Origin: Undaria pinnatifida
Taxonomy: Eukaryota > Sar > Phaeophyceae > Laminariales > Alariaceae
Direction of reading: 5' to 3'
DNA: 64,000 nucleotides
Assembly: GCA_012845835.1 (NCBI GenBank)
Contig: JABAKD010000018.1
Coordinates: 992,001 to 1,056,000 of the forward strand
The position numbers and the translations under genes are program-made. The stretch's first letter is position 1; each line of letters begins with the position of its first letter. Below are positions 24,201 through 36,200 of the stretch, one piece after another. Below the pieces are notes generated by a model, which was not told where the DNA came from, ran no database searches, and saw only the letters and a program-made list of their open reading frames with translations.

Positions 24201-27200
24201 TCGGCAACGATACGGTAGGGGGTACCCTTCTTGTTTCTCTACCTGGTCTGAGACACTCGTTTGACTGACTCGGTACCTCGCTGAACAAATCCCGTGAGGT
24301 AGTTAGAGGTTTGGCGCAACGTAGCTAACCGTCCCTTTAAGGGTTCATACCGAGATATATATATATATATTATCACAAAAGTTTACGACCGCAAGGAACA
24401 GGGGGGTCACTCGCGCGAGTGACCCCGATCCACTGCAAAACTATACTGGAAAACAGCATAACCGTTATTGTACCGTGCCTGTGGTCGGCTGCTCAAAAAC
24501 CGCGCTCATCACTTTTTTTTCCGTGAGATGTGGAGTCAGTCGTTGTAGTGGCCCATTTGCGGCGGCGACAAAGGTGGTATATCATCACATCATCGTGACA
24601 TCCAATCTACAGTAGAATTGGCCTGAGAACGAGTATGGACGCATGTTACGATAGAGGTAGCGATTTAGTGCATAACCGCTTCTTTTTTGTTTTGACGTTG
24701 CCCTATCTAACCCATCCTAACCACAATAACGTCGGGATTTCGCGTATTTTACATGCATCCGCTGTATATGTGTAATATATACTACGGTACGAAATGTGAT
24801 CATCCATGTCGTAGCAGTGACTGTTTTCTCCAGATCGGGTTTGGGAAACAAAAAAAAAAGTCGAAAGCTCCTCGATTGAGGAACCGATGAAGAAATATTT
24901 ATCGCGCCACCCTCACGCTACGGAAGTTTCTGTCACGGTGGACGCCCCACCCCCCCACCCCCCGTTTGCGCCGGTAACATAGAACGCTGGCAAAATCTTC
25001 CAATTGGGTCCCGTCCAATTACAATGGAGGGGTTATGTCGGTATACATCCCGCGATCGTTCCACATTTCCTGCTTGCCATGGGAGAACGTGTCATGGTTA
25101 CAGGCAAACTTCGAAATGTACCTTGCAACTAGAAATATGATGCATCCAAGGGGAAACCAAATGCTCAGGTCAAAGAGGGGTTTGACTTCCTGGATCTCGC
25201 GCCAGACGACCACCATGCACGGGACTGTGAGTACCGTGTGGGCGCGTTTACCAACATTCGTAACACTCTTCGGCTAATCGTTATGTCTCCTTAACCCCAG
25301 CTTGCCAGGGTTGAATACTAATTGTTTTCTTTTTTCGATATGAATGTTTTGTAAACCTTGTAGGCCGAGGATTTTTTTGTTCGTCCAGTGTTGCAAATTT
25401 TTTGCTTCCTACAAAATAATTTCGGGACAATGTCGAGAGCTCGTCGTGTGCCGCGCTTAAAGTAACAAAACGCTGTTCCTCTACCGCATGTGACACGTAT
25501 CGCCGTCTCGATGGGGGGGGGAGGGGGGCATCATGGTTGTGAATCCGTCTGCCGGCTGACGTGGCTCGTCATGCAAATCATTACTACCGCCGAAGCACCC
25601 TATACCCTGTATATGTATTCTTCGTGGCCTACGCAGGCCACAGCAAACATAATCGAGACTTACGCAAATTTTTTTTCTAACGTGCCGCGGGCTACGATAG
25701 AAGTGCACCACATTTTTGCTGATTTTCCTCAGTTTGGGAGCTCAAGACCTCTCGCACTAGATTTTCGGAAAAAAATGAAACAGCTAACCCGGAAAAAACC
25801 TTTGATGGGGCCTAGGTACACAACAGGAGTCATTTTAAAAGGGGCCTATGTCCGACGATTTGGTACCAATATTATGAATAACGCGTGAAACGATAGAGGT
25901 TTAGCATTTTTGTTTTCGTACGCCGTTTTCTGAATGACTCTCTACTCCTCGACCCATCTATAACATGAACTCGTCAAAACTTCGTTGATATATTCGCTGT
26001 TGTATTTGGGTAGCACCTAGACCAGTGCATTGGTTGTCCACAGGGTGCCCCACTTTGCTCTCCGCAAAATCAGATTTCGGGTGGGGAATACATACTTACC
26101 CTGGAATTACGATTCGCCTCTCTACCCGTAGCACACGGCAGAACCCCGTCTTTCAAAATATATTTGGGAAAAAATTTGCTATCTTTATAGTGGCATGAGT
26201 CCAGTTACACATCGACGCAAGTTATATGTTGAACTGGTCACGTGAAAGAGTCTAGGTCAAATTGGTGAACGTGTGGCGCGTGATCACGATTCGCCTCTCC
26301 ACCCGTAGCACACGTCAGAACCCCGTCTTTCAAAAAATACTTTGGGAAGAAATTTGCTACCTTTATAGTGGCATGAGTCCAGTTACACATCGAAGCAAGT
26401 TGTATATTGAACTTGTCACGTGAAAGAGTCTAAGTCAAATTGGTGAACGTGTGGCGCGTGATACACGATCGCGCGGAGGCACGTTTTGGTTGTTACAACG
26501 CGTACCTGCAGGGGTGGCATCTCGAGTGGCGCGGGATTAACCGACTTGCTGAAAATCGCTTATAAGGCCCTATGTCGTTTTCTGCTTTGCACATACTTAT
26601 CCCATTGGGCTGCTGATCGTTGTAACGATACAGAAATTCCCAAGAGTCCGTTGCTGGGTAAGGTCCAGACCTCCTGAAACTCAAAAGGAAAACAGATTTT
26701 CCAGCTGGAGATTTTGACGGCTTGCGCCCGGCGTTCCCCTGCCTATCCTCCTATTTGTTCGTGCTGATGTCTTTGAACGTGCCCGCGTTATGCTCCGATC
26801 TGGTTGTCCCCCTGCCCTGGCGACAACAGACGCAAACGTCGCGCGGAGGTATGAACTGGAAATCGACACTCACTACGTGCAGCTGAACATTCACACAGAA
26901 GACATCGACTACCGGAACATCTCCGTTCAGGTAAGTAAGTGTTATCCGATCATCACTTGACCGAGCAATAGGTTGAGACACACATTTGAACTATATCTGA
27001 CGCTTACGCGGCGTTGAGCTGGACCATTTGTGGTCTCAGTTGCTTCCAATTAGCGGATCTCGACGTCCAACATATTTCACCGATGACTTCAAGATGGCAA
27101 AGTGGTTCTCGTTGGGAATGTTGACATGACCGACCTAAACCTGTCAATAAACCGACAGAAAAAGACGAACTATATCTCGAAGATGATGGGGGGCTGAGGT

Positions 27201-30200
27201 GCCAACTCATTCGGAACCCCGCCCGATTAAAAGAGTGCTACTTCTGTCCCCGCACGAGTCCGAAACGTAAACCAATTGTACCCGATGTATACAAAACGTG
27301 TTTTAAGGTAGAGGAGCCATGCCACGGTATGCAATGCTGGCGCAGCAGAAGCGTCTGAGCTCCGAAGACGCGCGTTGCGACAAAACGTGCACCACGTTTT
27401 TTCTGTGCTTCTTAATTTGGGAAATTACTAAGAAAAATAGATCACTCAAAAATATGATTTAGAGGAATTTTATACTGCTGCCCAAGTGAAAATCCCATAG
27501 CCCAAGGTATATAACGAAAATCTTTGAAACTAACGTGTTTCCGACAGTTTCGGTTAAGGAGCTCTGGCGTTGAGAAACCATTTCAGACGAAAAATGCTGC
27601 CTCCATCGTAGCACGCGCCCCAGAAATAAAAAAAGCTCAGCATCACACCACAAACACGACTAAGAATGGCATTTGTTCGCACATACATGCCGACCGATTC
27701 TTGTAATGGCTAGTCTCCAGACCAACTACTTACTCGATATAAATATCCCAATAATAAGGCCATTTCTTATACTGTCGGATTCGACAGTCGAAAACGGCAT
27801 TTTTTGACTGGAGCCCAAATCGGGCTTTCTTGCACAGTCAAAAAGAGGCGTTTTCGACTCAACTTTTTTCGACTGAGAATTCGGACTGGCGGATCCAGTC
27901 GGAAAGCTCGACTTTTTCAATTGAATCCTCCAGTCAAAAACCTCAGTCGAATAAAAATGTCATACGTGTTTCAATAACCGAACGCAACGGTCATCCCACC
28001 ACGGAACACACACCCGCACGGCCACACGGCAACACACCCATACCAGGCACCACACTTTAGTATCATACAACGCGCTGATGCTGGCTTGGATATCACTGTT
28101 GTTGCTTGTCGCAGCAAGTCAGCGTGGCGCATTCCTAGTCCGATCGCCAGCAGCGTGTATCCCACGACGGCACCAGCGCGGGACACCGATCCTTTCAGCT
28201 AACCCGAAAACCACCAACTCGCTGGGACGAGGGTTCGTCGAGCCGTGGCTCGCCGAGAAAGCGCGGAGCACAGAGATTTCGACTGCCGTACAGACAGCAG
28301 TACTCCCTCACACCAACCGCCTCTAGGAAGACCAAAAAAACTATGAAATCGGCTCGACTGGCGATAAGAAGAAGGATAAGAAGAATCCAGTCGAAAAATA
28401 ATCCAGTCGAAAAGAGCCGGTTTCGACTGGCGTAATCCGACTGTGTCAGAATTGACCTAACAGGCAGTTCGGCGCCTTTCGGGATTCCACCAATTAGAAA
28501 GAGCGTTGTCACAGAAAATGCAACATGCACATTAGGGTTACTCAGAGGTGGACGTTTGCTTGTTCTGGGGCTCCAGACATGAGGACATGTTTCCACCCAC
28601 ACTAGAGTTACAGCAGGGGATTCTAAGCACGGAATGTGAGGAGCTCAGTTGTTTTACCCGAAACATGACTTCCAATGTGTTAGCTCGGGCAACTTGTCCG
28701 AGTACATTCGAGAATATTGTATGCATAACGTATTGCTGTACCCTTGAGTAGCTCAACCGCCCTCACAGGATTGCCGCAAACAGCGCAGTCCTACTGCTGT
28801 TTGATTGCTCCCTCCCCCCGCCAATAAAAAAAAAGACATTCAATACAAGCCAACACGCAGCAGGAGGGCAACGTTGTCGTCTACGCACAAGAATATTCAA
28901 ACGCAACAAAGCCGCTTCACGTCGAGACGACTTTGGACTATGGATTCCCGTCGTTTACCCACCAATGTTCCTCAGGAGATATTTGCTGCCTCCATCGTAG
29001 CGCACGTGTCTTACCTGCTGTAATTGTAACCTCTTTGGCTTCACACGGAGCGCGCCTTTGCCCATTTTGGGCTGATTGGCGAATAGTCTCGACCGGTTCA
29101 TTTGGAGATCTCTGTTAAAAGATGGATCGGGTGGACAAAATTATACCTTTGTTTGAGTCCGGTTGGGTTGGACCAATTCAAACACGTAACGAGAAGTCGC
29201 TTTTATGACGCTGTTTTACTATCGGCTTGGAGTCACTCGATCGAGTGGAGCGACTACGTATACCGCGGCAAAATGTGGTTGAGTTCGATTTTTAGTCTGA
29301 TCAGTGAAGAGACTACATTTACGAAAATCCGAAGTCGCCACCTTGATTATTTTCACGCGAAGGGCATTGATCCTAACACACGACACTGACCTTGGAAGCA
29401 TTCGAAGCGCTTCTTTGTGAATTACCCCATGGCCAGGTATTTACACCGAATCGAAATAATCAGGGTTAGCGTAGGAGGGGGGGGCTACTGTTCGCCTCTC
29501 GCACGAGTAATTCCGTACGTCCCTGACGAAACACGAGTTGCTCTTTGCTTTTAGCGCAGCATCGCCTACAGTTCCATTGGGGACATAGACGAATATTATT
29601 CTTCAAGCACGCGAAACCTATGGCGGCAAGTGTGTACGCGCGTGGGTAACCCCGGTTTACAGCGAACAAAGTCCCCAAAAATACTATGATGTTGGGTTAA
29701 AGAGCCCCGTCATTCAGGAAACATTCCAGCCGAGAAGAGGTACCTATATATTAGCATTCGTCTTTTTGTTTATGGTGAGCCGTGTACGAAACTTGAGCGG
29801 TTGGACTTTATACAAAGATTTACACGAAGGCAGTGAACCCATCGCATTGCCACTTGTCAAGCGGTCTTCTTTAGGGCATAACGCAACAATTGTTGTTCTA
29901 GGAGTCATCCCTCTATAGGTTGAGTTGTCTACTTTTTGCGCCATTTTGTTTTTTGTGCGCGGCTGAGCTCCTCAGGTATGAAACTGTCACAAAAACACAA
30001 AAAATCCAAGTGGACACTAGTTTTGGCAATAGCGCATGGAACGGATGGTGGAGGAAACGAATGTTGTCGATGTTATGTTTCAGATAATACACCGGACCAA
30101 AGCTACGGCAAGAGGGGGGTTTGGTATGACGATGTTCTGATAATGTTATTATGATGTTATCACGATGTTATCATATTGTTATGGTGATGTTATCATGATG

Positions 30201-33200
30201 TTGTCATGATGTTTTCATAATGTTATGAAATGATTTTATGAAATATGGTTGTAATGATGTTATGATGGTGTTGTGATGATGCTATGATGATGTTATGATG
30301 ATGTTGTGATCATTTTATGAAGATGCTGCGATGATATTATTACGATTGTATAATGATGTTATCGTGATGTTGTCGTGATGATATACTAATTATATCATGA
30401 TGTTTTGATGATGTTTTGATTATGTTATGATGATGTTACGAGGATGTTATGATGATATTTATCATACCAACTTTTTCTACCGGGGGTTGAAGTTAGAAGT
30501 AGTCGCATACGTGATCCTGTACTCTCACTGACGAGAACGCAACAGCAGGCGATTTGTTTGCGCAGCGTCGCCAAGTATGTCATTGGGGTTGTACAACGAA
30601 TGGAATATACGATCAACCAATTCTACAGGTATGGCGGCAAGGAAACGGGGATTCACTCGCGCGAGTGACCCCGGGCCACGCGAAGAAATCAACCCCAAAC
30701 TGACTCACCCAAGCGCGCAGATTTTGTCATTGAGTTCCTTAATTTGGAAGCCCAGACAATTTGGGTGCACCTCTTGCATAGAACGAGTCTTGGGTGTGGG
30801 AAATAGCAAACTGTACTTCCACCTGGCGAGTAACGTCTGGGTGTTTTGCGGTTCTGGTGAATTCTTTGACGTGTGGTCGAAACGGTATGACAAGGTAGAG
30901 AGGGTGCTAAAAAGTGCGAGAACATTTCCGACACAGACGTGAGATCGCACCGTCTCCCAGCTATACCACTACGCCTAGTTTCAATCCCGTTTATACTCCA
31001 ATGCAAATTCGTTGTTGCCTGGGTAATGGTGGTTTCCGCCGTGTTGGGCGTACACGTCTTCGGCGTGGGGTGCAGCGCTCACCAAATTATAGAGGGGCAT
31101 ACACCCACAATGTAGGGGTGCCCTCCCCGTTGCGTGTTTTACGTGCAGCGCCAATGTAACGGCTGCGACCTTACATGTTGAGCTTGTTCTATTTTCGGCG
31201 ATCTTCAACCGTGCAGAAGCTTCATTCTTTACCTTCAAGATATTGGCTTGAGTTGACAACACAATCTACTTGATATCAAAGGTCACTGTCGTGAGCTACG
31301 TGAACAACTAACACGTTTAGAAATGTTCATCTCACGCGAGAGGTGCAGCATAACGGTTTGGTCTCCTCATGTTTTACGAGCACATACCTCACCCGAAACG
31401 TGACATCGAAGACATCAAGCTCGCGCTGTGCTGGGTCTAAAGCAAACATTATATAAACAAATACCGTACTGCGCCATTTGCAGAGCTCCATCGGTGGGAA
31501 CCGTTTATCCCCAACAGCACAAATCCCATCGAATCACAGCCCGAAACACAAATCTGTCTTTCCAAGCATATCCTGGGAATTCGTCTCTTGAGAAGCTCGT
31601 CGAAAATATACCCTTCCACTCAAAACTCGACAACATACCATGCTCCGTGCGCATAATTGCCACGATATACGGCTGACCGCAACGATGCTTTGCACGTGAC
31701 TGTGCCGTCCGTGGAACATTGTCAGGCCCAGATTCAGGCCACAGATGCGATGATGATCGGCGGGCAGTACGTGGTCGGACCCGTGACCTCATGGCTCACT
31801 TCGTTCGTGGAGTGGGCCAACAACAACACCGAGTACAGGTGCGCCATGGCAGAAAGCGCCAGCCATATGTAGTATCCGGGGTGATAGCGGCGACGGTGCT
31901 CGCTTTGTCGCCACAGCTCCCGAAAAAAATATATGTTGCAGGCATGACGGGCAGAAAACGTATAGACAACTAACGATAGGGAAACACGACGTATTTCGGG
32001 GGTGGTATTTCTTTTTTCCGGGGGACTCTTCAACTGCAGAATTACTCGCAATTTTTTGCAATACCACTTCCTTGTCGGGTATTGCGCACTACATGCTTCG
32101 GTACCTTAAGCCTAGGAAGAACATTGATCGCGATCCACATCCACTTTGTTCATCAAGACCGGTGGCTGCGTAAAAATTGGGCAGGACGTATGTCACGCCT
32201 CGCGTAGGAATAGCTTCCAAATGTTCTCAACCTTCGGGAAACCGCGCAAGGGCGACCGCAATCTAAACTTCGAGCAATCTCGCGCCGGACGGAGTGCCAA
32301 CGATGACTCGCTTGCCGGTGCCTCAATCGTGAAACGGCAGAAATATCAACACTCCTTTGAGCTGTTTTCGTTCTTGGTAAGGGATGAAGGATATAAATTC
32401 CGTTTCAAACGAGAAACACGATTCCACGGCCAAATAACTTGGGTTAATCGTAGGGAACGGTGGTAGAGCTCAAAAGGGGACACGTGCTACCGTAGGGTCA
32501 CTTCTCTGAGTCTCTTCTGTGTTGAGGATCTCTGAACCTCACCCATGACTTGCTTTCGAGGTTCATGAGAGCGCACCCGTTGAACAAAAGCCGATGGCCT
32601 ATCGTTGTTAGAAAGAGAGGTTCGGGTTAAAAAAATCAGCGAGAAACCCAAACGTTTGGGTTAAAAAGCCGCGCTTTGTGGGAAAACTAAACAAAACGAC
32701 AAGAGGTACTTTAACCGGAGCACGTGCCCGGGATAAGCCCAGGGCATCGATGTTTGAAACGCCGTTTGTGTCAGGCAACCTATATTTTCTGTATGTTACC
32801 TAGGTCGTGGGTTTGTTCATCGGTTTACATATCCATTTGCCTCGGAATCGGATTCTGGGCGGGGCTTGTAAAGCTTGTCAAGCGCGAGGTGAAACCCATA
32901 CACAAAAATTGTTACTTTTGACCGTACAATTACCACCAAAGTGATTGTAACACATGTCGCGTGTGACACTAAGGGTAACACTTGTTTAGCTAGGATGACG
33001 TCTTGATGACTGGCCCGCCCTTAACTGATTGTCTACGGGAATGCGACTCTCGTCGATATTTTTCTAATCTTTGTTGTCTACGTAGGTGGTAAATTGAATA
33101 ATGATTGATCGGATTACCACGGCACAACTAAATTTTCACCAACTTGTTGGCTTGGTGGTGTTCGAGTTTCTTTGAGTGCAAAAACCTTTCAGACAAACCT

Positions 33201-36200
33201 AAGCGCACCTTGTTTGCCGTAGAAAGCGACTATGACTACAATAACCGCAATTCCCGACTCGATACCCGTCACCTCGTTTACTGACGACGCGGTTCAACGA
33301 CACACGTACCTGGGTGTCTGTTTCTTGCTACCAGCGTCAACGTGCGCACGTCCGGGGCGTACCTCGTGTACAGTGACCCAACCACGTTCTACCCCGCCTT
33401 GACCAACTTCACCCACGACGAGGACAACGTGCGCTTCCTTGCAGACATCGTCTTCAACGACGACGGCGAGATAGAGGCAAGTGCGCAAGTACCCAGAGAA
33501 AAACAGTTGACGAGATGTTTCTGGTACATACGGTCTTCATGGAAAACACGGGAAACGAAAGCCAAATTTTCATGTACTCTTTCAGATGGCGGCGGCTGTT
33601 GGCCTTTGCGATACCCTCATTTCTGAGCGATTCACTATGCAGCCTCCACATGTAAGCGGGACAAGGCGAATTGCTTACAAAAATATCCTACCGTGACGAC
33701 GAAGAATTTCAGATGAGTCGAACCAGAAGAAAAACTCGGCTCTCCTTCATGGCTTTGAGCACGTATTGTTGTCCAACTTCTGTAAGATTTACATGAGCAA
33801 CGAGCAGGCAACATAAATATATTCTCATGCATCAACATCGGTGGCAGGCAATAGTTTGGGTGACGCGTGCTACGATTGAGGTGCGCCACTTCTTTTTGTG
33901 ACGATACCTCTATCCGGGAGCTTAAGACATGTCCCAACAACTGACTTGGAGAAAACACAGACTGCCACCGGATAAAATTTCCCATGGCCTACGAGGTACA
34001 CGACGAAAAACACGAAAAAACAAATGTCGTTTTTCCGACGATTTTCGGCTAAGGAGCCCCGTCACTCAGAAAGCATTTAAGTCGAAAAGTGAACTACCTC
34101 TATTGTAGCACGCGTCGGGTTAATATTCTAGGCTACCCCGTCCTCTAAGTGTTTACCCACGAATGGTAGAACGCGCGCTTGCTGCCCATTCCGGTCCACA
34201 AACACGGATACATTCGACAAAAAGGTATTCAAGGCGCGTTTCTCTGTGGGGGTTTGTTTACGTCACGTCGTGGATCGCCTCTGAATCGTGACGTCGAATC
34301 TGTTGAACGAAACGGTGACACTCGAGGACAATAGCATTGCCGACTCCGGCGGGCCTTGTTAGGGTTTCATATAGACCCATCCCACGATAGGGGTGCAGAA
34401 ATTTCATAATACTTTCTGAGCTACTAAGAATTTTCAGATTTTCTAACATGAGGAGCTCGAGGAACATCTACTCTTAAACATGACTTCAAAGGGATTCGTG
34501 CGCGCAACCTGACCAAGACTATCTGCCCTAGTAGAGTCCAAAAACACAAATTTTGATGGTGAAAATTTTAGGATCTAACCGGCAGTTCCTGCTCACTTTA
34601 GAATCTCAACCGGAATCTAACATTATTAGTGAATGCAACAACTGCAATCCATACCGTGGGATGACTCCCCGACAAATACACATGTATTTCCCAATACAGT
34701 CCTGTTTTTTTCCTTTCTACTGTGGCCACCATTACATGGCGGGTTCAACAGCCAACTTTTCCAAACAAATGTATCAATTTCGGGATGAGGTGTTAAGCTC
34801 CTCGGCAAGGGTCAAAGTTATTGTGGGGCGAGAGGTCACTTTGGCGGCCTTTTTTTTCAGTGGCTGGTGGCCACTCGCGCGAGTGACCCGCCTGCTTTTT
34901 TGGGGGCTTCAGGATTTCACGAGTGTACATTGTTTCGGCATCAATGCGGCATCGAGCGACTATCTACGCCGCGCCAACAAAATCGACGAAAATAGCGTTT
35001 TGTGTCAGTGAGATACACAATCACTCGTGCGAGTAGTAAAACCGAAACAACAGTGAAAAATGGGAGTATGATGGAGTATATTATGATCCTACAATGCCGT
35101 AGAGTTGGTCCAACGCGACCTGCGTGCTGTGACGGAGACAGCTTTTTAATGTCATAATATCGTTCTGAATAGGAGGGGTCCATATGCCAGACGTCGTACG
35201 AAAACGAACAGTTGATCTGCAGTTTGGGTTTCACTTTATGTTGAAAATGCGATTTCGTTATCGAGCTTCACTTTTACGTTTAAAAATCGAACTTTAAAGA
35301 CGTGAGGTATGATTCATCCCACCTACCACAATATACCGTTGAATACTGCGTATATTATATCTATGAAACAAAGTCAATGGGGTAACTGACACTGAACTGT
35401 CTCGGCTTGATGCTCGGTTTGTACCTTTTCCCGACGACAGATCAGTCGGTCTGGAATGTTCCTCGTCGGGGTGACCAGCACACAGAAGTACATTGACACC
35501 CTGCTGGACGTCCGGGATGTGGTGGGCCAATCAAACCTCCAACCTCAACCAATTGGATTCTCCTACGTCTTCCTCTTCGTGGAAATGGTACGGATTCAAG
35601 AGTTATAAGATACCTGGGATATGTTTACCGAATGTTGCACGCCTATCTCATCATGATTTTGTTCAACATTGGGCAATATGTGTTGTGGTGTCGGTACAAC
35701 ACAGACTATGATCGCGAAAAAAAGGTTGTATACGACCGGTGTGCGACCGGTGTGACGTCAACTATTTGGAAGAACACGATATACTGTACTTTGAAAGCTG
35801 CGTGATACCTCCGCCGCGCGTTCTAGCAAGATGAAAGTGATACTCCCTCATTGCTGGCACCAGTTGAATGGATGCCGTCGCATGTGCGAAGCATCGTTGG
35901 TTTCACGATTCCATAGGTCCTAGGTATGTTCCAGGCCTGGAACACCGTCCCAAACCCGTTACTCTCCACGCTGAAGTGTGTTCTTACGCTAGGGGTTGAA
36001 TTTTCGATCGATTTTTTTTTTGAAAGACGGAGCCTCTTAGACTCAAATTTGTTAGAATTTCAGTTTTCTTTCTGTAAAACCAATTTGTTCAATACTTCGG
36101 CCATTAAATTATAGTGGAGAACACTTTGTATGGCCCTTCAAATGTGCTTCAAGTTTAGGCATGGACCTCATAAAATCAAACACATTAGGGAAAACGTTGC

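Larger units (their letters stand above)
21291..25168 (+). other. Intron 7 with palindromic repeats and MITE fragments
   Basis: 3.9 kb. Palindromic repeats at about 21856-22116 and 24208-24479, a degraded reversed MITE at 23722-23920 and a MITE end near 24640. Nothing coding recognised in 22120-23700. Confidence 0.5.
25227..26829 (+). other. Intron 8 with MITE remains and a tandem duplication
   Basis: 1.6 kb: two head-to-head MITE pieces at 25684-25960 and the 177-bp tandem duplication at 26105-26464. The rest is plain. Confidence 0.55.
26931..31725 (+). other. Intron 9, 4.8 kb
   Basis: Contains a MITE (27366-27619), an inverted-repeat transposon with captured sequence (27750-28462), MITE ends near 29000 and 29760, palindromes near 29230 and 30651, and a minisatellite (30125-30467). 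No host exon is needed here by phase. Confidence 0.6.
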
